DNA of 64,000 bases. Source: Christiangramia flava JLT2011. Lineage in GTDB: Bacteria > Bacteroidota > Bacteroidia > Flavobacteriales > Flavobacteriaceae. How positions within the stretch are numbered: position 1 is the first letter of the stretch; every line of letters starts with the position of its first letter. Location of the stretch: NCBI RefSeq assembly GCF_001951155.1, contig NZ_CP016359.1:2442001-2506000 (forward strand), given 5' to 3'. Below the pieces are notes generated by a model. The model was given only the letters and a program-made list of their open reading frames with translations. It ran no database searches and had not been told where the DNA came from. The position numbers and the translations under genes were made by a program. This document shows positions 52,901 through 62,800 of this stretch, in pieces.

Positions 52901-55900
52901 GGTCGCAGTGGCAGTGGTCTGTTCAGAAATATCATTCCATAAATACTCGTAATAGGAATTTCCGGAGCCATCAGTAAACGGAGTTCCCCCGGTAGCGGAG
53001 ACACTAGCTGTTCCATATTCTCCAAAACATACAGGATCGGTTCCTGTTGTTTCTAAAGTTATAGGAGAAGAAGGACCGCTAATTTCAATATTTTCGATCT
53101 CGAATATTTCTCCATTGGAATCTCGTACCCATGCGCTGTAGGTGCCTGCAGTCAAATTTTTGAATGTTTCGTCGATCTGGTACCCGTCCGTAGAACTGGT
53201 AATGCTATAATCATAAGGAGCCGTCCCACCGCTGGCAGTAATGTCTATTCTTCCGAGATTTGAATCATAACAAAGCAATTCGTTCGGAACTGCCTCAGCA
53301 TATAAGGGCGAGTTTACTACTTCACCACCATTGGTGGAAAAACATTTAGGTTTAGGACCCTGACCGCAGCCCCATTTGATGTTGTTCGAAAAGGTGAAAT
53401 AGATACTTTCTACCGTAATGAATTCTCCAAAATCCCATTCTGCAATTTCAAAAGTTCTTGCGGTACGTGGGATCGGTTCTTTCGGGTAGAAACAGGAAGG
53501 ATCTGGCCTGTAATAAGTAGTCTCTCCAGTCCTTGGATTGGTAATGGAATAATTGATCTCCACGTAAAAGGAATAACGCTCCGGACCATCTGGCAATACA
53601 ATGTAAAGATACCTTTCGGAAGTTGTGGCGTAGTTCAGAAAGGTAATTCTGTTTCCATTCGCATCACCAATATAGTATGATTCGTAAGCAAGGTCGTTCG
53701 ATCCACAATTATCCCTGAAACATTCACCTACATATTGAATGAAAGTAAATGTTTTGGATTCTCCAACGGCATCTGTTACCACCAGCGTTATGGTTTTTTC
53801 TCCAACCGCATTGTACTGAACGCGATGCGGCCCTGCCCCGGTCGCTGTACTCACGTCCCCACCATTGTCAAAATCCCATTCGTAGGTATAAGGACCTACA
53901 CCTCCAACGGCGGTCAGGTTCTCTACTTCAAAATAGGAGGTCCTGATCACACTATCGCTTTCCTCACAAATGGAGGTGGGAATGATCTCAGCAAAAATAG
54001 TTTCTGAAACAGTCACAGTCTCAGTAAAAGTACAGCCATTTTTATCAGTGACAGTCACATCATAATCACCTGCAGGCAGGTTGGTTGCAGTCTTGGTGCT
54101 TTGAATTACTGCGGCAGTTCCGGCTCTCATCCAGGCATATGTATAGCCCGGGGTACCACCACTGGCATTAGCCGTAGCACTTCCAGAAGCCGTATCATAA
54201 GTGGTAGTTCTGGTGGAAGTAACTGTAGCGGACAAAGGAGCAGCTGGCTGACTAATCGTATAGGTGTCATTAAGGGTGATCACACAGGATGGATAGTCTT
54301 TATCTCTCATCTGAACGCTGTAATTTCCGCTTGCTAAATTATTGAAAGATGCGGTAGACTGCCAGTTGGTGCCGTCGATACTGTATTCATATTTTCCGTG
54401 ACCACCGGTTGGTTTAGTAAGACTGATCACGCCGGTGCTTTCCCCAAAACACTTTACATCAGTTTTAGAAAGTGTGGCGCTAAGAATCGCCGGTTCACCA
54501 ACAGTTACTGATGTTTGAAGGGAACACTCATTTTCATCCTTTACGAAAATGGTATAATTTCCTGCGCTGAGGTTTTCGAATACGCCAGTGTCGTTAAAAT
54601 CAGTGTTGTCTATCGAATACTGATAGTTCCCACTGGAATCTGGAGTTCCACCGGTGACTGTACCGGCAATGATCTGCCCGTCATTACCAGAATTACAGGT
54701 AGCATCAGTTACGGTACTGGTTCCGATATTTAATTCGGCTGGCTCATCTATCACGGCGTTGACAGTAATAGAACAGCCATTGACATCAGAAACTGTTACC
54801 GGATACGTTCCGGCAGCCAGGCCTTCGACATCTGGTTCATTTCCGTAGCTGCCCCAATCGTAAGCATAAGGAGGTATACCGCCGGAAGGAATTACTTCTG
54901 CCATACCGTTGGAAAAGCCATTACACAGCGCGTCGCTAACCGTTACCTCAGCTTCCAGAGGAATGATGGTGATGGTCTGACTGGCCGTGGTAGTGTTCCC
55001 GGCTGCATCGGTAAAAGTCCAGGTGATCGTTCCGGTTTCAGTAAAAGTAGTGGACCTGTCTGGAACTCCTTCGATCGTTACATCGCAGTTATCGGTTGCT
55101 TCCGGAGTGGCAAGGGTATATTCGCACCCCCAGCTTATATCGTCCAGGGTAGGAGCAACAGGATTTTCGGTATCATTAATAGTAATGGTCTGGATCACGG
55201 GAGCTGCATCATTACCATTGGCATCGGTCGTTTCCCAGGTAATGGTTGTGGTTCCTAGCGGAAACGCCTGCGTAAGGGAGAGACCATCGCTTCTTGTTCC
55301 TGTTGGATTGTTTACGGAACAATTATCGGTTGCACCCGGATTGGAAATCGTCAATACCCGGCTACAGGCTCCGGGGTCATTGTTTTCTGTAATATCTGAA
55401 ACGGCGTTAATAACCGGAATTTCATCATCTACTACAGTTACTGTAGCATTTGCAGTATCAGCGTTGCCATTTTCATCGGTTACGGTAAGACTGATGGTAT
55501 TAGCGCCTACATCTGAACAGTCAAAGTTTTCCTGGCTCAGGCTGTAAGAGGCAATTCCGCAGTTATCAGATGAGGAATTATCGATATCTGATGCGGTAAT
55601 AGAAGCCTGGCCATTGGCATCCAGGTAAATCGTGATATTCTGAGTTTGTACCGTTGGAGCAATATTATCTTCTACCACCACAGTGGCCGATGCGCTCGCG
55701 GCATTACCATTTACATCGGTCACAGTAAGTGTGACGCTGTTATTTCCCACATTTGCACAGCTAAATGAAGTAATATCAGTTGAATAGCTGGCAATTCCGC
55801 AGGCATCAGTCGATCCATTGTTTACGGCATCATTGGCAATCGTGGCGTTTCCGCTGGCATCCAACTGAACGGTTATGGTTTGAGTGATGACTTGTGGCGC

Positions 55901-56713
55901 CGTATTGTCGTTTACAGTTACGGTAGCGTTTTTCGAGGCGGCATTTCCGTTATTATCAGTAACAGTAAGAGTTACCGTTCTGGTTCCGATATCGGCACAA
56001 TCAAAATCGGTTTTGCTCAACGTCCTGGAAGCAATCCCGCAACTATCGCTGGAACCATTGTCGATGTCACTGACAGCAATACTGCCCTGACCGTTGGCAT
56101 CCAGTGTAAGGGTATAATCTGAAGTTAAAACTGTTGGTGCCGTTTGATCTTTTACGGTAATGGTAACATCTACAAAATCAGAATTCCCGTTGACATCAGT
56201 AACCGTAAAACGTACTGAATTGTTGCCCACATCAGAACAATCAAATGCAGTCTGGCTGAGGCTAAAACTGTCAATTCCGCAGTTATCGGTAGAGCCATTA
56301 TCCACATCACTGGTACTTAAAGTAGCATTTCCGTTACTGTCTAACAGTAGCTCAAAATTCTGTCCACGGGCCTGTGGGTCTTGTGTGTCATCAAAGCCTA
56401 CATTGAATGTCCTGGAAGTGGTATTGGAGTTCGAATCAGTGATTTGAATGGTATAACTTCCGGTGGAAAGCCCGGTAAGATCTTCATTAGATGAGGTGTA
56501 AGAACCAGGGCCAGTCCAGGAATAGGAATAGGGGGCTGTTCCTCCTGATGGCGTGATATCGATCGCGGCATCTGAGGCATCACTACAGCTTGCCTCACTC
56601 ACCGTACCGGAAACCGATAGTTGAGCGAAAGTATTTGTAGCGAATAAATTAAATTGTAAAGCAAGAAAAAGGGCGAAACCAAACCTTACTTTTCCAAAGG
56701 TAATTTTATGCAT
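49910..56713 (-). CDS. Giant T9SS-secreted protein with HYR-like, SprB, PKD and LamG-like domains
   Basis: 2267 residues from the ATG at 56711-56713 (a GTG two codons upstream is less likely). Order: signal peptide ending near T-F-A-Q; one SprB-like repeat; four HYR-like repeats of about 80 residues (55430-56390), each with paired cysteines; two further HYR-like domains; four SprB-like repeats; a PKD-like domain; two more SprB-like repeats; a LamG-like domain from about residue 1385; a long conserved module; and a T9SS type A sorting domain ending K-I-I-I-K-E. SprB repeats recur in gliding adhesins, so an adhesive surface role is likely. No catalytic site is seen. The C-terminal 880 residues match the next giant protein. 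Confidence 0.87.
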   Translation of the reverse strand: MHKITFGKVRFGFALFLALQFNLFATNTFAQLSVSGTVSEASCSDASDAAIDITPSGGTAPYSYSWTGPGSYTSSNEDLTGLSTGSYTIQITDSNSNTTSRTFNVGFDDTQDPQARGQNFELLLDSNGNATLSTSDVDNGSTDNCGIDSFSLSQTAFDCSDVGNNSVRFTVTDVNGNSDFVDVTITVKDQTAPTVLTSDYTLTLDANGQGSIAVSDIDNGSSDSCGIASRTLSKTDFDCADIGTRTVTLTVTDNNGNAASKNATVTVNDNTAPQVITQTITVQLDASGNATIANDAVNNGSTDACGIASYSTDITSFSCANVGNNSVTLTVTDVNGNAASASATVVVEDNIAPTVQTQNITIYLDANGQASITASDIDNSSSDNCGIASYSLSQENFDCSDVGANTISLTVTDENGNADTANATVTVVDDEIPVINAVSDITENNDPGACSRVLTISNPGATDNCSVNNPTGTRSDGLSLTQAFPLGTTTITWETTDANGNDAAPVIQTITINDTENPVAPTLDDISWGCEYTLATPEATDNCDVTIEGVPDRSTTFTETGTITWTFTDAAGNTTTASQTITIIPLEAEVTVSDALCNGFSNGMAEVIPSGGIPPYAYDWGSYGNEPDVEGLAAGTYPVTVSDVNGCSITVNAVIDEPAELNIGTSTVTDATCNSGNDGQIIAGTVTGGTPDSSGNYQYSIDNTDFNDTGVFENLSAGNYTIFVKDENECSLQTSVTVGEPAILSATLSKTDVKCFGESTGVISLTKPTGGHGKYEYSIDGTNWQSTASFNNLASGNYSVQMRDKDYPSCVITLNDTYTISQPAAPLSATVTSTRTTTYDTASGSATANASGGTPGYTYAWMRAGTAAVIQSTKTATNLPAGDYDVTVTDKNGCTFTETVTVSETIFAEIIPTSICEESDSVIRTSYFEVENLTAVGGVGPYTYEWDFDNGGDVSTATGAGPHRVQYNAVGEKTITLVVTDAVGESKTFTFIQYVGECFRDNCGSNDLAYESYYIGDANGNRITFLNYATTSERYLYIVLPDGPERYSFYVEINYSITNPRTGETTYYRPDPSCFYPKEPIPRTARTFEIAEWDFGEFITVESIYFTFSNNIKWGCGQGPKPKCFSTNGGEVVNSPLYAEAVPNELLCYDSNLGRIDITASGGTAPYDYSITSSTDGYQIDETFKNLTAGTYSAWVRDSNGEIFEIENIEISGPSSPITLETTGTDPVCFGEYGTASVSATGGTPFTDGSGNSYYEYLWNDISEQTTATATDLEAGEYTVTVIDANGCQQIGTVTITEPDQLTIAETGDDQVLGCGFSSTTLDGNTPEIGTGTWTIESGIGGSLTDPTDPNTTFTGEDDTYTLRWTIANTDGTCATYSEMQVTFSADCSTLDFDGVDDHILLADNYQLTSGAFSLEVWVKPESVTGIRTVLSRRDYTNFNSGGYDLIINNGAPTFRWGSNSVSTSSKVTTNRWYHLAVIFNGSNVKLYVDGIEVGNKSMSNPASVTAQTMIGAMYDSATPSNPKNYFDGWIEELRIWNTTLTVEQLHYMMNQRLSNNGGLTKGEVLPADVPGNLSWSKLQGYYRLIADDISNGETPDRSATPSVGLLKNIQTSQYNTAPLPYVSEAANGEWKSRGTWDTNVGGGADLDNYWTWPSDKGINGETITWNIARTKHDIVSTGENIYMLGMISETGEVKLNGTVDMNTGKGSGNGFFVTHYLKLDGTMNFDGESQLVQSEGSVLDPASSGYIEIDQQGTANSFNYNYWTSPVSLSGSAINSGFKIASVLHDGSNPANLKDFNFNYQYHWADYYDFSSNKRISTYWLHTFGDAAEDFNGTADDYFEWHHISENDLLPPGIGYSMKGTSGSVPLSKRQNYTFEGLPNNGDVSLYVSSGQNKLIGNPYPSAIDGQKFINDNLGKFNGSIYLWDHFGKEDSHYLEEYVGGYATFNLSGGVSSATSSDARINDNGDRGSKVPGRYIPVGQAFFISTSTGSGSSSGGTLKFTNSMRAFVPESSGDSQFLKPIYPTKEKSLELDYAKDSRYKIRLGFDSPKGYHRQILVTADAHTSNDFDLGYDAPLIENNVEDMYWMINDSEYVIQGVPDFNLDRVLPIGMRIGQEGELTIKIDELENLPKDFDIYLYDKETASYHDLMESDYKISMEPGDINDRFEVVFFKPEDEIEDPEVIEGIDNLVVDYARDLREIRLVNPDRMTIDHVELFSLNGQRIESFDEMGDLQTIDLPINSPLSTAVYIVRVFSDGKQYSRKIIIKE
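55430..56390 (-). repeat. Four tandem HYR-like repeats of about 80 codons
   Basis: Units start near 56390, 56150, 55910 and 55670. Each begins with a D-x-x-A-P or D-T-Q-D-P turn, has an L-D-x-N/S-G strand, the pair of cysteines in C-G-I and F-x-C-x-x-V/I-G, and ends with T-V-T-D-x-N-G-N. Units are related but diverged, unlike the near-identical repeats at 24960-26291. Confidence 0.85.
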
Positions 56714-56850
56714 AGGCACCGATTAGTATTGTAACTTCGGTAAAAGTACATATAAAATCGATAAAGTGCATAAATTTCCACTAAAAACATGGCTTAACTT
56801 GCTTTTAGCCAGTTTTGTAGCTCAAATTGTAAGAAATTATTTTCAATTTT

Positions 56851-59800
56851 CTATTTTACGATGATCTTCTTATTGCACATCGCATCACTGCAGAAGACCT
56901 TCACAATGTAAATTCCTGATTGTACCGGTGGTAATTTCAGTAGAATCTCCTCATCAGTCGGCATTTCGTCGTAGGTTTCAATGAGCTTTCCGCCGAGGTC
57001 AAAAACCATGACTTTTTCTACATCCAGATGATCGAAATTAGTGATCTTAACCTGCCTGCTAAAATGACTGTAACTAATGCCTACCAAACCATCGACCACG
57101 GGAACCTCTGGAATTTCTGGATCAATCACAGGATCTTCCGCAACCGGTTTGAAGAAGACGATCTCAAAACGATCTTTGATCTCACCTGCTTCTGCAGTGG
57201 CGGTATATGGCTGTTTGCTGATTTCCTGAATAGAATCCACGACCTTATCTTTTAAATAGATCGGTATTTCTGAAGGCCAGTTTTCGGTACTGTCTATCTG
57301 AATTTTGAATTCTCCGCCTTCTTTGGTTTTAAAACCTATTGGTAAGACGCGTTCCTGTTCAAAATCTGGTACTGCCTGGATCACATACGGACTGTCATTT
57401 ACGATCCAGTACATGTCTTCTTTGTTGTTTTCAATTAAGGGCGCGTCATAACCAAGATCAAAATCACTACTGGAATTTTCATCGCGTGTCACGAGAATTT
57501 GGCGATGATAACCTGCCGGACTTTTGAATTTCAATCGTAATTTTGCGCGTTTATCGGCTTCAATGGAACTTAGTTGTCCTTTTTCCCGCTCCTCCTGTTG
57601 TAAGAATATAGAAGGATCGCTGCTCTCCTTAGCGAATCGACGCTGGTTGTTATTGAAATAAATATTTCCGGAAAAATTCCCGCCGGAACTATTCACAAAG
57701 AATCCCTGTGCCACCGGAATGTATCGCTGGGCGATCTTAGAATCAGAAGCGTTTGGGTTGGAGTTGTCAATCCTCCAGTCGCTGGAATAAGCCGGAGTGG
57801 AGCCTGCAAATGAATAGTAGGCATAACCACCTATATATTCCTCCAGAATGTGGGTGGAGCCGGCGAAGTGACTCCAGTAATACAATGTGCCGTTGAAAGG
57901 TTGCCCGGTATTTCGACCTTTTCTTCCATCAGGTGCAGTGATCGTGGAAGGCAGGTTGTCCAGCAAAAATTCATAGACATCCAGTGCCGATGCATAAGGA
58001 TTTCCTAATAAATAATTCTGATTCTGACCTATATTCAGCGTAATATCACCATTATGAGGTTTTCCCTGGAAAGTATAATTCTGTTTTTGAGTATTTGGAG
58101 CCACGGTACCATCGGTCCCCTTCATGCTAAATCCTGCCCCGGCGATTTCTTTTGAGCTGCTACCTAAATGGTGCCAGTCACCATAAACATCGGCTTCCCC
58201 TCCTTTAAAATCCCAAATCCAGTAGTCACTGATGGTAATGGGTGAGGTACGGGATCCATCAGCCGCGAAATACTGTCCTTTCCAGGTTATTCCCTGAGGT
58301 TTATCTTCGTCGGTACCATCTAGCATCACCTTGTTCAGGGTAAACCCGGAATTATTTGTCGTGCCCTGATCGGTTACGGGGCTTGTCCAATAATTATAAT
58401 TGAAACTACTCATACGGCCCTGCTGGTCTCTTTGCAGCCAGCCACCGCTGGAATCATCCAAAATACTACCGTGATCCTGAAGTAATTGTGACTCACCTAC
58501 GAGATCAATATTTCCATTAAGTAATAAATAATGGCTGATAGAAAGTGCATTATCGGCGTTGATGGTTAGCAAATTGCTTTCTGACAGGACTCCGAGCATA
58601 ATAATGTTCCTGTTGCCTGAATTGATCTTATGATTCAACCTGGCGATGTTCCATTCTATTTCCGTTCCATCAAATCCGTTACTGTCTGGAGCATCCCAAA
58701 CAGTTGGACGCGCCCACGTAGTACGATCACCCCAAGCGCCATCAGTTCCCGAAAAATATGGAGTAGGAGAGGTGTTTTGCTGGTGGGTGGTCATATTGTG
58801 CAGTCTTCCGTCAACGGCAGTGAGAGCCAGATCTGGCGTATAACCGCCTACCGGTTTATAAGTATTCGGAATGATATTCAGATCTGGATCAGGAAATTCG
58901 GAAATCAATCGGTAATAGGCGATCAGGTCATCCCATGATACATTATAGAAAGGTACATCATCTTTATCCAGATTGTGAGTGCCATCAGAATGGTAACTGC
59001 TCGGTGCATCGATATAAAGATTAGGGACCGCTTCTCCCTCCACGATTTGACCAGATCCTTTTGAGGCCAGGTCAAGTCGCTGATTCATCATGAAATGCAG
59101 CTGCTTCTTGGAAAGATTGACTTTCCAGATTCGTACCTCGTCGATCCATCCGGAGTAAAAATCTTCAGCTGCCTTAGTGGAAGCATTCCATTTTGCACCA
59201 ATGATCGTTTTCCCTGCAGTGCCGGTACCATTGATACTGGTTCCGCTATCAATTCCATCTACGTATAATTTTGTGCCAATGAGCGCGATATGATACCAGC
59301 GGGAATTAGGAGTAACACCTGTAGGCAGATCGCTCATTCTAATTTCGACACCCGGGCCGGAAAGAATAACTCCATCACTATCTTCGGGATAGATCCACAT
59401 TTCAATTGTTTTGGCATCAGCAAAACCATCCTGAATAGATACAAAATCATTTACCCCATCAAAATCCAGCGTAGTACATTCCGGAAGACTCACTTCAGCA
59501 GGAGTGATAACTGGTGGACAACCAGTATTTTCGATCAATACATCGTTCTCATCGACCGCGGTGGGTGTTAATTGCCAGCTGAAACTGTAATCTCCAATTT
59601 GTGAGCCTTCGAAGATTGCATTAGGGTTATTTACCGGCTCTAAAGTCGAGGTTTGATCGGCATTGGTAAGGGTGTAATCGGTATTAGGGCCGGTAATTAC
59701 CCAGGCGCCGGTATACCCATCCAAGGTTTTAAGATCATCCGTAGCAAATTCTGAAGTGACATCTCCCTGGAAATCACCCGTGATCGTAGCGGAAAGCTGC

Positions 59801-62800
59801 ACGATTGTATTTCCGCATTCCCCGGTTTCGGCCACCACAGTAGTGGTGTATTGATCGAAAACAAAAACACGCACCGTTTCTGAATTATTAATGGTTTCAC
59901 AAGGATCACCATTACTATCTAATAACAGGGCTGTTTTTACTTCAAAATCATTCCAGCCTATCTTCCGCGGAGTAAAGGACACAACGTTCTGGTTATCCTG
60001 CCCGATCTGTTCCAAAGCGTTATCAGGATCTGATGCGTCTTCATCATAGAACCATTGTAATAACACGTCCTGAGGACCTTCCGGTACCTTAATATTGTCA
60101 ACAGCCCAAACATCCCCGTCAATAGTTCCGTCAAACCTAAAGCGGATGCGTAAATTTGACTGACCCAGGTAATCACCAAGATCGATCACCATTTTGTTCA
60201 AAGGCCTGGATTGTGGTGTTCCATCACCGAAATTGTTATAATTGCCACTGGTTGCCGTACCGGTCATTTCGAATAAAACCGTATTATAAGTACTTCCGCC
60301 ATTAGTGGAAATTTCTACGTAGATTTTCGCTCCTTCCGTTAGATTGTATGCCTGATCGAAGGTAAGGATCGCTTCATCAAGACTTCCCAATGAGAACACC
60401 GGCGTTTCCATGTTGGAATCGTTGTTCCCGGTCACCAGAGCAAAACCTTTATTTCCTGCATTTGATGAAAAAGTCCTGAAATTGACCATCGAACCGTTGC
60501 TGGGGCTTTGACTTGAAATAGGATAAAGATTCGCCGTGTATACTTTTTCATTCGCGGGATCGCTACCATGAGGGTTCATTCGCAGCCAGTGATCGGCGCG
60601 CCCATTATTGGCACCTGAATCAAAATCATTGGATCCTCCACTAGGATTGGTAAAATTCCATCCATGGTTTTTAATTCCGGCATTATCAAAGGCACCCCCA
60701 TCAAACTGACCATATTCTGCACCGTAACCGGTTTCAGAACTCAGACTGATATCTGCTCCATAACACAGTACTTGCGGAGTTACCTGTACCGGAGAAGGTT
60801 TAATGTCAGAAGGGATCACACTCAAAATGGCCGTTTGGGAATACGTTCCATCAGAACAGGCCCCATTGGCTATTTTCACCCTGAAAACGGTACTTTCTAC
60901 CGTGCTTCCAAGAATATTTTGAAAATCGGAATTTGTAAGACTAGGATCCTGACTATCGTAAGTTGACCAGGTCATGTTGCTGGCTGTACGATATTCCCAT
61001 TCTACGATCTGCCCTACAAAATCATTGAGAGTTAATTTTTCGTGAAGATCGTTCGACTGCACTTCACAGGTCAGGAAAATTCGCTCCCCATTGGGCCAAG
61101 TCAGATTTCCGCCCTGCGGAAGCTGGTCTACCCTTACATTAAATGTAGCGTAAGCTTCTTCACAGGCTCCATTTTTCACAACTGCCCTGAAATCGGTACT
61201 TTCGGTCAAATTGCTGAAATTTCTGGTGTCCAAGACAGCATCATCAATTTTCGTCCAGGCATCAGCTGCGGAAGATGAAGCTTTCCATTGCCATTCTGTT
61301 ATATTTCCAGTATAACCGGTCAATTCCAGTGTTCCTGAGGCATTATTGATACAAACGCTTTCAGGTCCCGAAATACTTCCTGGTACGGTTACGGCATCTA
61401 CGGAAATCGGTACTTCGTAAGTGGTGGAACAACCATTGGCAGTTCCTTCTACGATATAGGTGAAATCACCGGTTTCATCTGTAGTGATCGGCAGGTTGGC
61501 CTCATTTCCCACCACGTCACCATTGAGGGTCCAGACATAGGTTTCGGCACCGCTTGCGGTAAGATTGATCGTGCTTCCCAGGCAGGTTGGTGAACTGGAA
61601 CCTTCAGCAATCCCGGCACTTAAATCGGGAAGTGATTTTACATTGACTTCCACTTTCGTGAGGTCGCTTTCGCAACCGGTATCAAATATCTGGCTCACAT
61701 AATAAATGGTCAATTCGGCGCTGGACGTATTTGGAGTGGGCGCACTGATCTCTGTTTCTCCATCAGCAGCATACCAGTGAATGCTGGCATTTTCCGCAGG
61801 GGTCAATGAAATAGCTGTTTCTACCACTTCTTCAAAACAGTAATCCAATTGAATGGTTTCCGTAGCAACCGGCTCAGGTTTATCCAGCACGGTGACCACT
61901 AAAGGCTCCATTCCGCTTTCACAACCTGTTTCCACCAATTTTTGCGTGACATAATAAGTGGTAGTTCCCGGGGATGAAGTTGAAGGAGTATAGTTATCTC
62001 CTATATATGTAAATTCATCGGCGCTGGAATCGTAGGAATACCAGCTGTATTCGTAATCGCTATCTGGATTGTCAACGCTAAGGTTGGAGGCCGTGTCGTT
62101 CAAACAAAAAGTCAGATCAGTAGTTTCAGGATTATCAGGAATAGGATTGACCCGGAAAGTAAAGTTCTTCGAAGTAGCCTGCGGACAGGTAAAGTACTCT
62201 GGCCCGTCAATTTCCACGGCATATACTCCCGAATCTTCTTCGGCAATATCCAGAATGGTCAAAGTCCCGGTGTATTCACCATTAGTGCCTTGAGGGGCCG
62301 AAACTTCCATATCGTAATTTACTCCGTCATCGTTTATAGGATTGCCATCCTTGATCCACTGAAAGGTCAGCGGAGCCCCGTTGGCATGAGCGATGAATTC
62401 AAAAGTAATTTCGGTATAATCTTCTTCGCATATGGTAAGATCTTCAGTTGGTTTGACGATAATGATATTTTCATCCACGTTCAGAGTAACCGTTTCTGAA
62501 GTCGCTTCGCTGCAAGAATCAGCGCCTGATACCACTACATAGTATTCGCCGGCATCTATAGAGGTCGCATTGGAAAGACTGAAAACGGCATCATCTTCAC
62601 CGGCTAAAAGCTGCGGAGTTCCTTCCACTATTCTGTACCACTGATAGCTTAGTCCATCACCCGAAGCGCTCACTTCAAATTGGGCCGGTTCACTGGAGCA
62701 AATTCCCACATTTTGAGGCTCGGTTAAAATGGTGACTTTTTCATTGATCTGAACATCGGTTGTGGCAATAACTTCGTCACAACCGGCAGCAGCAGTTACG

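Noticed and set aside
54987..55547. A 186-codon open frame antisense to the first giant protein gene
   Set aside because: It mirrors Thr/Val/Ser-rich repeat codons of the sense gene and has no start context, promoter or recognisable domain.
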